Shown here piece after piece: positions 17,346 through 26,149 of a stretch of 64,000 bases of DNA (positions are counted from its first letter, which is position 1; each line of letters opens with the position of its first letter). Source of the stretch: JBJGXI01 sp045635475. GTDB lineage: Bacteria; Bacillota; Bacilli; Bacillales; Amphibacillaceae. Made by a program: the position numbers and the translations under genes. Below the pieces are notes generated by a model that did no database searches, was not told the origin of the DNA, and saw only the letters and a list, made by a program, of their open reading frames with translations. Where the stretch lies: contig NZ_JBJGXI010000005.1 of NCBI RefSeq assembly GCF_045635475.1, positions 85,437-149,436 on the forward strand, in the 5' to 3' direction.

Positions 17346-18809
17346 TTACGGTTGCTTGTTGTCATTTCGCGGATGAACAATGCCTGGTCTTTGTTTTGTC
17401 AATGGTACAGAAACACGGAAAATAATTTGCGTTAGCGCTTTGCCATCAAACGGGAGAAATGGCCATAAATATGGTGTATTCAATGATTTCGTGCACGCTA
17501 ACAACAGGACATACAGTGTAAAACCAATGACTAGTCCTTTGGCACCGAAAAAAGCGGTTATGATCGCAAGGATGACCCGACTAATTTTGTTAGCCATGCT
17601 TAATTCATAACTTGGGGTCGCAAAAGAACCAATCGCACTAAGTGCAACATATAAAATAACCTCTGCACTAAATAACCCTACATCGATCGCGATTTGTCCG
17701 ATTAGTACTGCTGCAATTAACCCCATTGCTGTTGATAAAGGGGTAGGGGTATGGATCGCAGCCATGCGTAAAAACTCGATACCAATGTCGGCCATAATTA
17801 ACTGCAAAATAATCGGGATATTCCCCTGTTCATTTGGGCCTATGAATTGCAATTCCGCTGGTACCATCGTTGGATCTTTTACCATCAATAACCAAAGAGG
17901 TAATAAAAAAATCGACATACATATACCGAAAATCCTGATCCAGCGGATAAATGTACCAACGACAGGAGCTTGTCGATATTCTTCCGCATGCTGTACATGA
18001 TGAAAGTATGTTGTAGGTGTAATGATCATACTTGGAGATGTATCAACCATAATTAACACATGTCCTTCGAATAAATGGCTTGAGGCAACATCCGGCCTTT
18101 CTGTATAGCGAACCATTGGAAAAGGATTAAATCCTTGTTTTACAAGATACTCCTCAACCGTTTTGTCCGCCATCGATAAGCCATCTATTTCAATGTGTTT
18201 CATTTCATCTTTAATTAATTTTACTAAGCCAGGATCAGCTACATCCTGTATGTAGGAGATACATATATCCGTTTTTGAACGTTCTCCGACTTTTACAATT
18301 TCATTTCTTAGTCTTTCATCTCTTACTCTTCTTCTCGTCAGCGCAGTATTTTCTATAATGTTTTCTGTGTATCCATCTCTTGATCCACGAACAACTTTTT
18401 CCGTATCAGGTTCTTTTGGTGAACGCCCTGGGTAGCTTCTCACATCCACGACTAAAGTATCACTCGCTCCGTCAATAAATACGACGATTAAGCCAGATAA
18501 CAGCTGATCCACTGCCTCATCCATCGATGAGACACGTGTAACCTGTTGATGGACTAATCTGTTTTCAATAATATCTGGTACTTTTAGTGTGCTTTTCTCG
18601 TTGTCATTTATTTCTACTAACTTTTTTAGTAGTTCTACAATAATAGCGGTATCGCAAAGCCCTGTTAAATAATACAAATCAACTTGCTTTTTTAAGACTG
18701 TAATTTTCCGGTATCCAATATCAAAAGAAGTTCCTACGCCAATATGTTCTTTCAAATAAGCTTGGTTTTCTTTAATCTTAGCGGAGATTGGATGTTTCGT
18801 TTTTGGCAT
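17346..18809 (-). CDS. spoVAF: Stage V sporulation protein AF
   Basis: A 487-residue GerA-family membrane protein: a large hydrophilic N-terminal half, then several membrane segments in the second half. It is related to the A subunits of spore germinant receptors, and SpoVAF assists germination and dipicolinate release. The ATG at 18807-18809 follows AGAGAGGTGG at good spacing; the ATG three codons upstream is less well placed. The gene overlaps spoVAEA by 32 bases and is the last of the operon, next to lysA. Confidence 0.92.
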   Translation of the reverse strand: MPKTKHPISAKIKENQAYLKEHIGVGTSFDIGYRKITVLKKQVDLYYLTGLCDTAIIVELLKKLVEINDNEKSTLKVPDIIENRLVHQQVTRVSSMDEAVDQLLSGLIVVFIDGASDTLVVDVRSYPGRSPKEPDTEKVVRGSRDGYTENIIENTALTRRRVRDERLRNEIVKVGERSKTDICISYIQDVADPGLVKLIKDEMKHIEIDGLSMADKTVEEYLVKQGFNPFPMVRYTERPDVASSHLFEGHVLIMVDTSPSMIITPTTYFHHVQHAEEYRQAPVVGTFIRWIRIFGICMSIFLLPLWLLMVKDPTMVPAELQFIGPNEQGNIPIILQLIMADIGIEFLRMAAIHTPTPLSTAMGLIAAVLIGQIAIDVGLFSAEVILYVALSAIGSFATPSYELSMANKISRVILAIITAFFGAKGLVIGFTLYVLLLACTKSLNTPYLWPFLPFDGKALTQIIFRVSVPLTKQRPGIVHPRNDNKQP

Positions 18810-19368
18810 GATTTCCACCTCTCTCTAAAATAATTTCAATCGCTTTTCTTGTGATAGGAGAACCTTTTTTTATATCATCACTTCCCCGCATTTTCCCTAT
18901 ATCACCAATTGCGATTACTACGGGAATGTCCAATTGGTCTAAAGAATAAATTGTGTCGCCATTGATTCGGCCATGTTCTGGGATAGGTACTCCTTCTTTA
19001 TCAACGCCATTTGGGATCAACTTCCCATCTTTGTCAATCGAAAAATTAACTCTCGTCCATTCCATATTCCTTGTATTGGCTGCAACAGCAATCGCGCCAA
19101 TGATCTCAATTGTGTGATCATTGGCTATATCGATGAGAATACGTTCCCCCGCACCAACTCCAGGTATACCCGCATCATCAATAAGCACATACACCGGGTC
19201 ATGCTTTGCGCTATGAATCGCTTTTATAACCTCTTCAGAAGAGACATGAGAAGGGTTATCGGACAAATAAGCTAAACATGTACCGCCTAACTTGCCCGCC
19301 AAATAATCCAGTGTTTTTCTGGCATATTCATCCCCATCAGTAATGATAATCACTTTTCTTTTGTCCAT
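18778..19368 (-). CDS. spoVAEA: Stage V sporulation protein AEA
   Basis: A soluble protein of about 196 residues matching SpoVAEA, a spore protein of the spoVA operon. The N-terminal VIIITDGDEYARKTL and the AAVAANTRN-like segment (IAVAANTRNMEWT) are family features. It has no membrane segment. The ATG at 19366-19368 is preceded by AAGGGGGT; an upstream in-frame ATG seven codons earlier would include the ribosome-binding site in the coding region. It starts 29 bases after spoVAB, in the place where spoVAC would stand in B. subtilis. Confidence 0.9.
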   Translation of the reverse strand: MDKRKVIIITDGDEYARKTLDYLAGKLGGTCLAYLSDNPSHVSSEEVIKAIHSAKHDPVYVLIDDAGIPGVGAGERILIDIANDHTIEIIGAIAVAANTRNMEWTRVNFSIDKDGKLIPNGVDKEGVPIPEHGRINGDTIYSLDQLDIPVVIAIGDIGKMRGSDDIKKGSPITRKAIEIILERGGNHAKNETSNLR

Positions 19369-19397
19369 GGTGTTACCCCCTTCCAACAACAGAAAGT

Positions 19398-19814
19398 TTA
19401 CTTAACAAAAATCAGCCATTGAAATAATGATCCACATATTTTACCTAAAACAATTGCCATCATAAACCAAATAAGGTGACTTTGAAGCCCTACACGTTTG
19501 GCTAATATCGGAAATACATTCAGGACTTCGGTTAGAGCTGCTGCGAGCATTCCAACAAATACACCGTGAAACGCTCCCCAAATGACAACGACAAGTAAAG
19601 ATACGTGCAAAACGGCATTTGTAAACGACAAATAAGTACCAAATAGTGCCCCAAGAATAACAGCTGCTTCATATACGCGAATAAACCGATTTGTTTTTGT
19701 TAATTGAGTTAGTCTTGGTATAATGCCCAAAACCGTTAAAAAAGCTACAAGTCCACCACCAACAATTAGACCTGATGCAAGCCCAATAAAAAGTTCACTT
19801 AGACGAATGATCAT
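19398..19814 (-). CDS. spoVAB: Stage V sporulation protein AB
   Basis: A 138-residue membrane protein with about four hydrophobic helices and the SpoVAB core FLTVLGIIPRLTQLTK. SpoVAB belongs to the SpoVA proteins needed for uptake of dipicolinic acid into the forespore and its release at germination. It overlaps spoVAA by 20 bases. The next gene is spoVAEA, not spoVAC. Confidence 0.92.
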   Translation of the reverse strand: MIIRLSELFIGLASGLIVGGGLVAFLTVLGIIPRLTQLTKTNRFIRVYEAAVILGALFGTYLSFTNAVLHVSLLVVVIWGAFHGVFVGMLAAALTEVLNVFPILAKRVGLQSHLIWFMMAIVLGKICGSLFQWLIFVK

Positions 19815-20421
19815 GTCTATTGTGATCTACATCATTTTCATAGTACGTAATATAGCGATCTAAATCTTGTTGGTAGTTAAACATTTCTACTTCTAATGGA
19901 CTCGGCTCTTCATTTAGACGTTTTTTCAACAAATGATTAAAAAACAATGTCATCCCAATACCGAGACCAAGTGAGTACGGCACTTGTATCCACAATGGAT
20001 AAGCCTCTTCTTCACCAGTCAGCAAATAGTGTAATTTCTGTTGAACCTCTTGCATACTCACATCATAGTGAAAATTCATAATCGCCATTGCCGTTCCAAT
20101 AAACATTAACAGCCAGATTATGGATACAAAAAAAATCGAAGAAACTTTTTTAGGCTTTTCGATTTTTAAAATCGTTTGTTCCGGGCCAAGCGGTTGGAAC
20201 TCCACCTCAGGGAATTGTTCAATTAATTGAGAAATAACCTGAAACACATCAATAACCAGCATCGATCGGTCTTGCTCACTTACTTTATATATTTTTGTTT
20301 GCTTCATTTTTTTTAACAAACTACTATCACCAGTCAAAAATGCAATATCTTCTAAGTACACCACTTCATTTTTGGTAACCTTCGTGTACTTTCTTAAGCG
20401 AATATAAATAATTCCCCCCAT
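19795..20421 (-). CDS. spoVAA: Stage V sporulation protein AA
   Basis: A 208-residue protein, close to the roughly 206 of B. subtilis SpoVAA. The soluble N-terminal two-thirds begin IYIRLRKYTKV, and two membrane segments follow near residues 110-130 and 155-175. SpoVAA is the first gene product of the spoVA operon, made in the forespore and involved with dipicolinate movement across the inner spore membrane. A strong AAGGAGG precedes the ATG. It lies downstream of sigF, as in B. subtilis. Confidence 0.92.
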   Translation of the reverse strand: MGGIIYIRLRKYTKVTKNEVVYLEDIAFLTGDSSLLKKMKQTKIYKVSEQDRSMLVIDVFQVISQLIEQFPEVEFQPLGPEQTILKIEKPKKVSSIFFVSIIWLLMFIGTAMAIMNFHYDVSMQEVQQKLHYLLTGEEEAYPLWIQVPYSLGLGIGMTLFFNHLLKKRLNEEPSPLEVEMFNYQQDLDRYITYYENDVDHNRHDHSSK

Positions 20422-20493
20422 GATAAATTTCCTCCTTTTCGGAAATTCTTACTGTTAGTATGAGTGTTATAGCCTGAATCATACACAAATAAG

Positions 20494-20690
20494 AAAAGTG
20501 CAGAGCGCCGCTTAGAAACGTAGCGACTGGAGCGAATCGATTGAGATAAAGGAATCATGCCCCTGCAAAAGGGGTATGTCGACGTTGGACGGCAAGTCCG
20601 CCTTTAGTCGATCTTCCATAAAACTTGAATCGATGATGACTTATCGGAAGGTGATTCGTGAAGTCGACTAGTACATGTTTATGTCCTTTC
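20494..20690. repeat. Structured intergenic repeat (GTGCAGAGCGC family)
   Basis: A non-coding stretch between sigF and spoVAA starting AAAAGTGCAGAGCGCCGCTTAG. It contains nested inverted segments such as CCCCTGCAAAAGGGG, TTGGACGGCAAGTCCGCC, and GTCGAC/GTCGACTAG blocks, so the RNA or DNA would fold extensively. A degenerate copy with the same start occurs near 27.77 kb. Short reading frames through it are by-products of the repeat. Confidence 0.7.
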
Positions 20691-20696
20691 TTTTCT

Positions 20697-20741
20697 AATA
20701 AAAAAATCAACGTGCATACTTTCGCATGTGCGCTGATTCTT
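20697..20741 (-). terminator. Terminator between sigF and spoVAA
   Basis: On the minus strand AATCAGCGCACATGCG pairs imperfectly with the segment ending CGTTGATT, followed by TTTTTTT. This can end the spoIIA transcript before spoVAA. Confidence 0.75.
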
Positions 20742-20767
20742 ATTTTCATAATAAATATAATACTTTT

Positions 20768-20805
20768 TTATGCGGCGAGCCAGCTTTGGACTCCTCGCTC
20801 GTGAT
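20768..20805 (-). terminator. Second hairpin just after sigF
   Basis: A GAGCGAG/CTCGC stem followed on the minus strand by CATAAAAAAG lies within 45 bases of the sigF stop. It is a weaker candidate than the hairpin at 20697-20741. Confidence 0.4.
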
Positions 20806-20809
20806 TTTT

Positions 20810-21565
20810 CTAAACACCTATTTGGTCTTTTATAAAATCCAATATCTTCTTCTCTAAGCGGGACACCTGTACTTGTGATATCCCTAACCTTTCTGCAACT
20901 TCTGATTGTGTCTTATCTTTATAATATCGCAAGTAGACAATCAGTCGTTCTCTTTCTTCAAGACTGGAAATGACTTCTTGTAGCGCGAGTTTGTCAAACC
21001 ATTTTGTGTCTTGGTCGGCGATTTGATCGAGTAACGTAATTGGGTCACCATCATTTTCATAGACAGTTTCATGAATCGAATGCGGAAGTTTCGCAGCCTC
21101 TTGAGCATGTACAATATCTTCTGGCGGCAAATCTAGTTCAATCGCCAGCTCGTTTATTGTTGGCGTCCGCCCCATTTCTTTTGTTAGCTCGTCCCTTTTC
21201 TTACGTATCTTGTTCCCTAATTCTTTTAAAGAACGACTTACCTTAACACTGCCATCATCCCGAATAAACCGCTGTATTTCCCCAATAATCATTGGGACAG
21301 CATAAGTAGAAAAGCGAACATCATAGGATAAATCGAATTTATCAATTGATTTCAACAATCCGATACATCCAATTTGGAACAAATCATCCGGATCGTACCC
21401 GCGGTTTATAAAACGCTGCACAACAGACCAAACGAGTCGCACATTTCTTTCTACCAATATATCTCGTGCATCCTGATCTCCATGTTGACTTTGGTATATA
21501 TATGCCTTTACCTCTTTATCGGTCAGTTGCTCATCCTTTTCCGACTTTTTTATTTTCATTTGCAT
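20810..21565 (-). CDS. sigF: RNA polymerase sigma factor SigF
   Basis: The forespore-specific sigma factor of early sporulation, 251 residues from the chosen start. Region 2 contains NRGYDPDDLFQIGCIGLLK and FSTYAVPMIIGEIQR; region 4 ends with QSEVAERLGISQVQVSRLEKK. It is held inactive by SpoIIAB and released when SpoIIAA is dephosphorylated. I use the ATG at 21563-21565, six bases after AAGGGG; the ATG two codons upstream abuts the ribosome-binding site. Last gene of the spoIIA operon. Confidence 0.95.
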   Translation of the reverse strand: MQMKIKKSEKDEQLTDKEVKAYIYQSQHGDQDARDILVERNVRLVWSVVQRFINRGYDPDDLFQIGCIGLLKSIDKFDLSYDVRFSTYAVPMIIGEIQRFIRDDGSVKVSRSLKELGNKIRKKRDELTKEMGRTPTINELAIELDLPPEDIVHAQEAAKLPHSIHETVYENDGDPITLLDQIADQDTKWFDKLALQEVISSLEERERLIVYLRYYKDKTQSEVAERLGISQVQVSRLEKKILDFIKDQIGV

Positions 21566-21575
21566 AGGCATCCCC

Positions 21576-22016
21576 TTAATTGCATAAGGTTTTACTCTTT
21601 GAGAAATTTTTGATCAATTTGATCGTTGTACCTTCATTTGGACCTGAAGTAATTTCCACTTTATCCATAAAGTTCTCCATAATAGTAAAACCCATTCCTG
21701 ACCTTTCTAATTCAGGCTTAGAGGTGTATAAAGGCTGAATTGCTTCATCGACATTTTCAATGCCAACACCCTCATCCCTTATCGTTAGCTCGACTTGCTC
21801 TTCATCAATACTACAAGCAATGTAAATTTTCTGATCTGTTTGATTGTCATAGCCATGAATGATGCTATTGGTAACTGCTTCAGAAACAACTGTCTTTATT
21901 TCCGTTAGCTCATCCATTGTTGGATCAATCTGCGCTACGAATGCTGCTACTGTCACGCGGGCAAACGATTCATTTGCACTAATACTTGAAAACTCTAACT
22001 GCATGGAATTTTTCAT
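21576..22016 (-). CDS. spoIIAB: Anti-sigma F factor SpoIIAB
   Basis: A 146-residue GHKL-fold serine kinase that binds sigma F, blocks it, and phosphorylates SpoIIAA. The ATP-binding boxes are visible: SEAVTNSIIHGY (N box), DEGVGIEN (G1) and GMGFTIMENF (G2). Length equals that of B. subtilis SpoIIAB. The start overlaps the spoIIAA stop by four bases, which couples translation of the two partners. Confidence 0.96.
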   Translation of the reverse strand: MKNSMQLEFSSISANESFARVTVAAFVAQIDPTMDELTEIKTVVSEAVTNSIIHGYDNQTDQKIYIACSIDEEQVELTIRDEGVGIENVDEAIQPLYTSKPELERSGMGFTIMENFMDKVEITSGPNEGTTIKLIKNFSKSKTLCN

Positions 22017-22366
22017 GACGCCACCCCCAAGCTTAATAGGGCAAATTCTTCACTATCTTCTAAGCGAATAATTTTGAACATCCCTGACAATTCAAACAAA
22101 CGTTTAACTGCCGGGGAAATAGAACAGACAACCATTTCTCCACCTAACTGCATGACCTCTTTATACCTTCCTAAAATAACGCCTAGGCCTGAGCTATCCA
22201 TAAAAGCCAATTGCTCTAAGTTTAAAATGACGTGTTTCACATTCTTTTCCCACAAAGCATTCTGCCATTGTTTCTTTAAGTCTTCCGCTGCATGGTGATC
22301 TAGCTCACCTGTTAGACGGACTAATAACACATTTTCTTTCGTTGATAATTCAATAGAAAGACTCAC
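22013..22366 (-). CDS. spoIIAA: Anti-sigma F factor antagonist SpoIIAA
   Basis: A 117-residue STAS-domain protein, the switch that frees sigma F. The phosphorylated serine is expected at Ser58 in AFMDSSGLGVILG, the same position as in B. subtilis. SpoIIE dephosphorylates it in the forespore and SpoIIAB phosphorylates it. It starts with GTG at 22364-22366, preceded by AAAGGAGG at nine bases. It is followed with overlap by spoIIAB. Confidence 0.95.
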   Translation of the reverse strand: MSLSIELSTKENVLLVRLTGELDHHAAEDLKKQWQNALWEKNVKHVILNLEQLAFMDSSGLGVILGRYKEVMQLGGEMVVCSISPAVKRLFELSGMFKIIRLEDSEEFALLSLGVAS

Positions 22367-22400
22367 TACTTTATTCCTCCTTTTACTTTCTGTAGTGAAT

Positions 22401-22428
22401 CTTTTCTTGATGTGTAAGCGAAAATCCT
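22401..22428 (-). promoter_or_regulatory. Candidate sigma-H promoter for spoIIAA
   Basis: In the dacF-spoIIAA gap the minus strand reads AGGATTTT (22421-22428), 12 bases, then AAGAAAAG (22401-22408), an imperfect match to the sigma-H pattern RnAGGAwWW-N12-14-RnnGAAT. B. subtilis has a sigma-H promoter at this place. The -10 match is partial. Confidence 0.35.
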
Positions 22429-22472
22429 TCTAGTCGACAAAAGAAGTGCTAATTCGTAAAAAGAAGTGTTTA

Positions 22473-23672
22473 TTATCGGTTTTTCAACAATTCTTCAAAG
22501 GACCGCTTGAATAACGTGAAAATATTAGCATTTTTAACATCTTTGCTAACGACTATTTCTGTCTCTGACAACAATTCATTGTTGTTTGTTACTTGTAAGA
22601 CACCAACTTTATCTCCTTTTTTGAGAGGTAGTTGTAAGTCATTATCTAATTTAACGATTGTACTAACATCCTCTAATTTCTTGCCCTTTTCATGTAGGAT
22701 AGAAACAGAATCTTCTGTAATGATATCAACATTATCTTGATCTGCTTTAATAAGATTTAATTTAGTGACAGGTTGATTTTGCTTAAATAATTGTGTCGTT
22801 TCATATCTTGCAAAACCATAATCAAGCATTTGAGAAACATCACTATTTCGCTTTTTCGGTGTCTCTGCTCCCATAACTACTGCCACTAGCCGCATGTTAT
22901 TCTTCTCTGCAGTTGCCGTTAAGCAATACTTCGCTAATGTTGTAAAACCTGTTTTTAATCCATCTACGCCAGGGTAAAACTTGACGAGTTTATTTGTATT
23001 AACGAGCCAAAACTCATCTTCGGTACCTTTGCGCAAATAATCTTCATATATACTTGTGTATTCTGTAATTTCCTTATGCTTTAACAATTCCTTCGCCATA
23101 ACACCCATGTCATATGCGGTACTATAGTGGTCATCTACTGGTAGACCAGTTGTATTCTGAAAACGCGTATTTTCTAAACCAAGTTCAGCGACTTTATTGT
23201 TCATCATTTGTACAAATGCATCTTCACTACCGGCAATTCTTTCTGCTAAAGCGACACTAGCATCATTTCCTGATGCAACAGCAACGCCTTTTAACAGGTC
23301 TTTTACGGTCATTTCTTCTCCAGCTTCAAGAAAAATTTGTGACCCACCCATTGAGGCTGCATTTTCACTGACGCGGACCTTTTCATCTAGTTTAATCGTC
23401 TCCTCATCTAGTGCTTGCATAATCAAAATTAATGTCATTATTTTTGTCATACTTGCTGGCGGCAGTTGATCGTGTGCATTTTTTTCGTAAATAATCTTCC
23501 CTGTGTCTCGTTCAAGTAAGATTGCCGATTGAGCACTTTCTGCTAAATTCAACTGATTTTCTGTATTTTCTTTTTTGTCCTCGTCACCACTTTCTTCTGC
23601 AAGGATTGGAGCCGTTCCTAAACTAGCAAAGATCATGGTGCTAATTAGTGTCAGTAATATGTACTTTTTCAT
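22473..23672 (-). CDS. dacF: D-alanyl-D-alanine carboxypeptidase DacF
   Basis: A 399-residue S11-family penicillin-binding protein with a signal peptide (cleavage near ILAEE). The catalytic motifs are SMTK at 74-77, SGN in VASGNDASVA, and KTG in GLKTGFT. In B. subtilis DacF acts in the forespore with DacB to regulate spore peptidoglycan cross-linking, and dacF transcripts read through into spoIIA. It lies 106 bases upstream of spoIIAA with an AGGTTAG-type ribosome-binding region (TTTGGAGG). Confidence 0.94.
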   Translation of the reverse strand: MKKYILLTLISTMIFASLGTAPILAEESGDEDKKENTENQLNLAESAQSAILLERDTGKIIYEKNAHDQLPPASMTKIMTLILIMQALDEETIKLDEKVRVSENAASMGGSQIFLEAGEEMTVKDLLKGVAVASGNDASVALAERIAGSEDAFVQMMNNKVAELGLENTRFQNTTGLPVDDHYSTAYDMGVMAKELLKHKEITEYTSIYEDYLRKGTEDEFWLVNTNKLVKFYPGVDGLKTGFTTLAKYCLTATAEKNNMRLVAVVMGAETPKKRNSDVSQMLDYGFARYETTQLFKQNQPVTKLNLIKADQDNVDIITEDSVSILHEKGKKLEDVSTIVKLDNDLQLPLKKGDKVGVLQVTNNNELLSETEIVVSKDVKNANIFTLFKRSFEELLKNR

Positions 23673-23733
23673 GGACTAACCTCCAAATAATCATAGTATC
23701 TAGTATTTTTTCCATGAAGTCTCATTTTTATAA

Positions 23734-23774
23734 CAAAAAAAATAACTTAGGAGCAAATACTCCTAAGTTATTTT
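23734..23774 (-). terminator. Strong terminator between pdp and dacF
   Basis: A perfect 12-base stem (AATAACTTAGGA/TCCTAAGTTATT, 23741-23752 with 23761-23772) is flanked on both sides by A/T runs, so it could work in both directions. On the minus strand it ends the drm-pupG-pdp transcript before dacF. Confidence 0.85.
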
Positions 23775-23784
23775 TATTTTAGCT

Positions 23785-23930
23785 GTTTTCTACAAGATTG
23801 TTGTTAATGCGCAAAATGCTAAACTTCAGCGTAACGTGTTAAGCAACTCTGCCTGTCTATTCCGCACCACGCTGTTTCCCGCGAAATTGGAGCATTTCTT
23901 TACATTACGACGGATTTCGTTTCAAACATG
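23785..23930. repeat. Degenerate copy of GC-rich palindromic repeat
   Basis: Between pdp and dacF the edges TTTCTACAAGATTGTTGTTAA and ATTACGACGGA match the edges of the 26.15-26.43 kb element. The central palindrome is mostly lost (CGCTGTTTCCCGCGAAATTGGAGC remains). No gene is seen in this gap. Confidence 0.5.
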
Positions 23931-23963
23931 ACATAAAGTGCAACAACTTCTACGAAAAGAGCC

Positions 23964-25268
23964 TTATTTTATTACTTTGTAAATGAGATGCTTCGTGTCA
24001 ACAGGCGTTGTTGAAATGTTAAAAGCACCTTTAACTTTATTGTGTGAATCATCGAGACTATTCTTTTGATCATAATGTAAGGTAGCTAATGCTTCACCAG
24101 CTTTAACGTTGTCACCAATTTTTTTGTGAAGTGTAATTCCTACACCATAATTGATTTGATCATCCTTTGCTGCTCTACCGGCACCTAAGAACATGGCAGC
24201 TATTCCAATCGCTTCTGCATCTATTTCTGATATATATCCTTCTGTTTCAGCGGTAACCTCAAGGTGATGCTTCGCTGAAGGTAGCTTTGTTACGTCTTCG
24301 ATCATGGCAACATCGCCACCCTGAGCAGCAACAAACGCTTTAAAAGCTTCAAATGCTTTACCATTATCCAAATTTTTCTCTAAGGCATGATAAGCCAGCT
24401 CATAGGAGTCAAATACACCAGCGAGCACGGTCATGTGTGAAGCTAGTTCAAGCGCTAGGCGTCGTAAATCAGCAACAGGTTTTCCTTGCAATACTTCAAT
24501 CGCTTCTTTCACTTCATTGGCATTACCAACTTCAAACCCTAGCGGTTGGTTCATATCACTAATTACTGCCACTGTATTTCGTTCTAAATTGTTACCGATC
24601 TTAACCATAGCGTTCGCTAAAGACGTCGCATCTTCTACCGTCTTCATGAAGGCACCTGAGCCAGTTTTTACATCTAAAACGATACTTTCAGCACCAGATG
24701 CTAGCTTTTTGCTCATGATCGAGCTTGCTATTAAAGGAATCGACTCGACAGTTGCTGTTACATCACGTAGGGCATACAGCTTCTTGTCGGCAGGTGCTAG
24801 ATTTCCTGTTTGACCAGCTACTGCGAGCTTGTGAGTGTTAACATTCTCGACAAACATTTCCTTTGTCAGTTCTACCGTCAAGCCTGCGATTGATTCGAGT
24901 TTATCTAACGTTCCACCGGTATGACCTAACCCACGTCCAGACATTTTCGCGACTGGAACACCTACAGAAGCTACTAATGGTCCTGTAATTAGTGTCGTTT
25001 TATCACCAACACCACCGGTAGAGTGCTTATCGACTTTTGGGCCATCGATGGCTGATAAATCGATTGTTTCCCCTGAATCTACCATTGCTTGCGTTAACGT
25101 GGCTGTTTCATTTTCAGTCATCCCTTTAAAATAGATCGCCATTAAAAGAGCTGATGCTTGGTAGTCTGGTATCGTCTCCGTTGTATAACCTTGGATAAAG
25201 AACTGAATTTCTTCTGTATTCAGCTCTTCTCCTAGTCTTTTTTTATGAATTATATCTACCATCCGCAT
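23964..25268 (-). CDS. pdp: Pyrimidine-nucleoside phosphorylase
   Basis: A 434-residue phosphorylase that splits uridine and thymidine with phosphate to the base and (deoxy)ribose 1-phosphate. The thymidine/pyrimidine phosphorylase signature is SGRGLGHTGGTLDKLES, and the phosphate-binding Gly-rich loop is KHSTGGVGDKTT. Length is normal. It is the last gene of the drm-pupG-pdp nucleoside-catabolism operon and is followed by a strong terminator. Confidence 0.95.
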   Translation of the reverse strand: MRMVDIIHKKRLGEELNTEEIQFFIQGYTTETIPDYQASALLMAIYFKGMTENETATLTQAMVDSGETIDLSAIDGPKVDKHSTGGVGDKTTLITGPLVASVGVPVAKMSGRGLGHTGGTLDKLESIAGLTVELTKEMFVENVNTHKLAVAGQTGNLAPADKKLYALRDVTATVESIPLIASSIMSKKLASGAESIVLDVKTGSGAFMKTVEDATSLANAMVKIGNNLERNTVAVISDMNQPLGFEVGNANEVKEAIEVLQGKPVADLRRLALELASHMTVLAGVFDSYELAYHALEKNLDNGKAFEAFKAFVAAQGGDVAMIEDVTKLPSAKHHLEVTAETEGYISEIDAEAIGIAAMFLGAGRAAKDDQINYGVGITLHKKIGDNVKAGEALATLHYDQKNSLDDSHNKVKGAFNISTTPVDTKHLIYKVIK

Positions 25269-25277
25269 GTGATCACC

Positions 25278-26111
25278 TTAACCTTTTGTTGTTTCTGGAA
25301 GTGTCTCCACGATTTGTTTTACAAATCTAAGGAAATCTTCTCGTACCTTTTCCGTCGTATCCATTACTTCTTGGTGTGATAATGGTTGGTCCAAAATCCC
25401 AGCAGCCATGTTAGAAATACAAGAAATACCTAATACACGCATGTTCGACTGATTGGCGACAATTACTTCTGGGACGGTAGACATACCTACTGCATCGCCC
25501 CCGAAAGTCCGTAACATCCGTATTTCCGCAGCAGTTTCATACGAAGGTCCCGTATTAGCCACATACACACCTGCTTGTACCTTTAATCCTAGCGAATCAG
25601 CAGAAGCTTTCGCATGGTTGACTAATTTTCGATCATAGGCTTCCGACATATCTGGAAATCTTGCACCTAATGATTCTTCGTTCGGTCCGATCAATGGATT
25701 AGTACCCATATTATTTATATGATCCGTAATTAACATTAAATCACCAGGTTCAAAACTTTCATTAATCCCACCAGCTGCATTTGTTACGATTACTGTTTCG
25801 ATACCTAATTGTTTCATCACGCGAACTGGAAATGTTACTTGTTCCATCGTATAGCCTTCGTAAAAATGGAACCTTCCTTGCATTGCAATCACTTGTTTAC
25901 CTTGCAGCTGACCAATCACTAATTGTCCTTTATGGCCTTGTACTGTTGATTCTGGAAAATGCGGAATATCTTTATAAGCAACCGTAATCTTGTCCTCAAT
26001 TTCTTCCGCTAATACGCCTAAACCAGAACCTAGTATTAAACCAATCGTTGGTTGTTTCTTTACTTGTTTATTAATATAAGTTGTTGCTTCCTTTAATGGT
26101 CGAAGTGACAT
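25278..26111 (-). CDS. pupG: Purine-nucleoside phosphorylase (PupG/PunA type)
   Basis: A 277-residue purine-nucleoside phosphorylase of the trimeric (guanosine/inosine) class, converting nucleosides and phosphate to base and (deoxy)ribose 1-phosphate. Visible motifs: LGSGLGVLAEE, TNAAGGINESF, and VANTGPSYETAAEIRM with GMSTVPE. It lies nine bases upstream of pdp in the same operon, and the sugar phosphate product is the substrate for Drm. Confidence 0.94.
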   Translation of the reverse strand: MSLRPLKEATTYINKQVKKQPTIGLILGSGLGVLAEEIEDKITVAYKDIPHFPESTVQGHKGQLVIGQLQGKQVIAMQGRFHFYEGYTMEQVTFPVRVMKQLGIETVIVTNAAGGINESFEPGDLMLITDHINNMGTNPLIGPNEESLGARFPDMSEAYDRKLVNHAKASADSLGLKVQAGVYVANTGPSYETAAEIRMLRTFGGDAVGMSTVPEVIVANQSNMRVLGISCISNMAAGILDQPLSHQEVMDTTEKVREDFLRFVKQIVETLPETTKG

Positions 26112-26149
26112 TATTGTTTCCCCCTTTTATTTTGCTTTAGGTTGTTTTC

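Noticed and set aside
20555..20749. Minus-strand reading frame of 64 codons after sigF
   Set aside because: It lies within the folded GTGCAGAGCGC repeat and a terminator hairpin; composition follows the repeat, not a protein.
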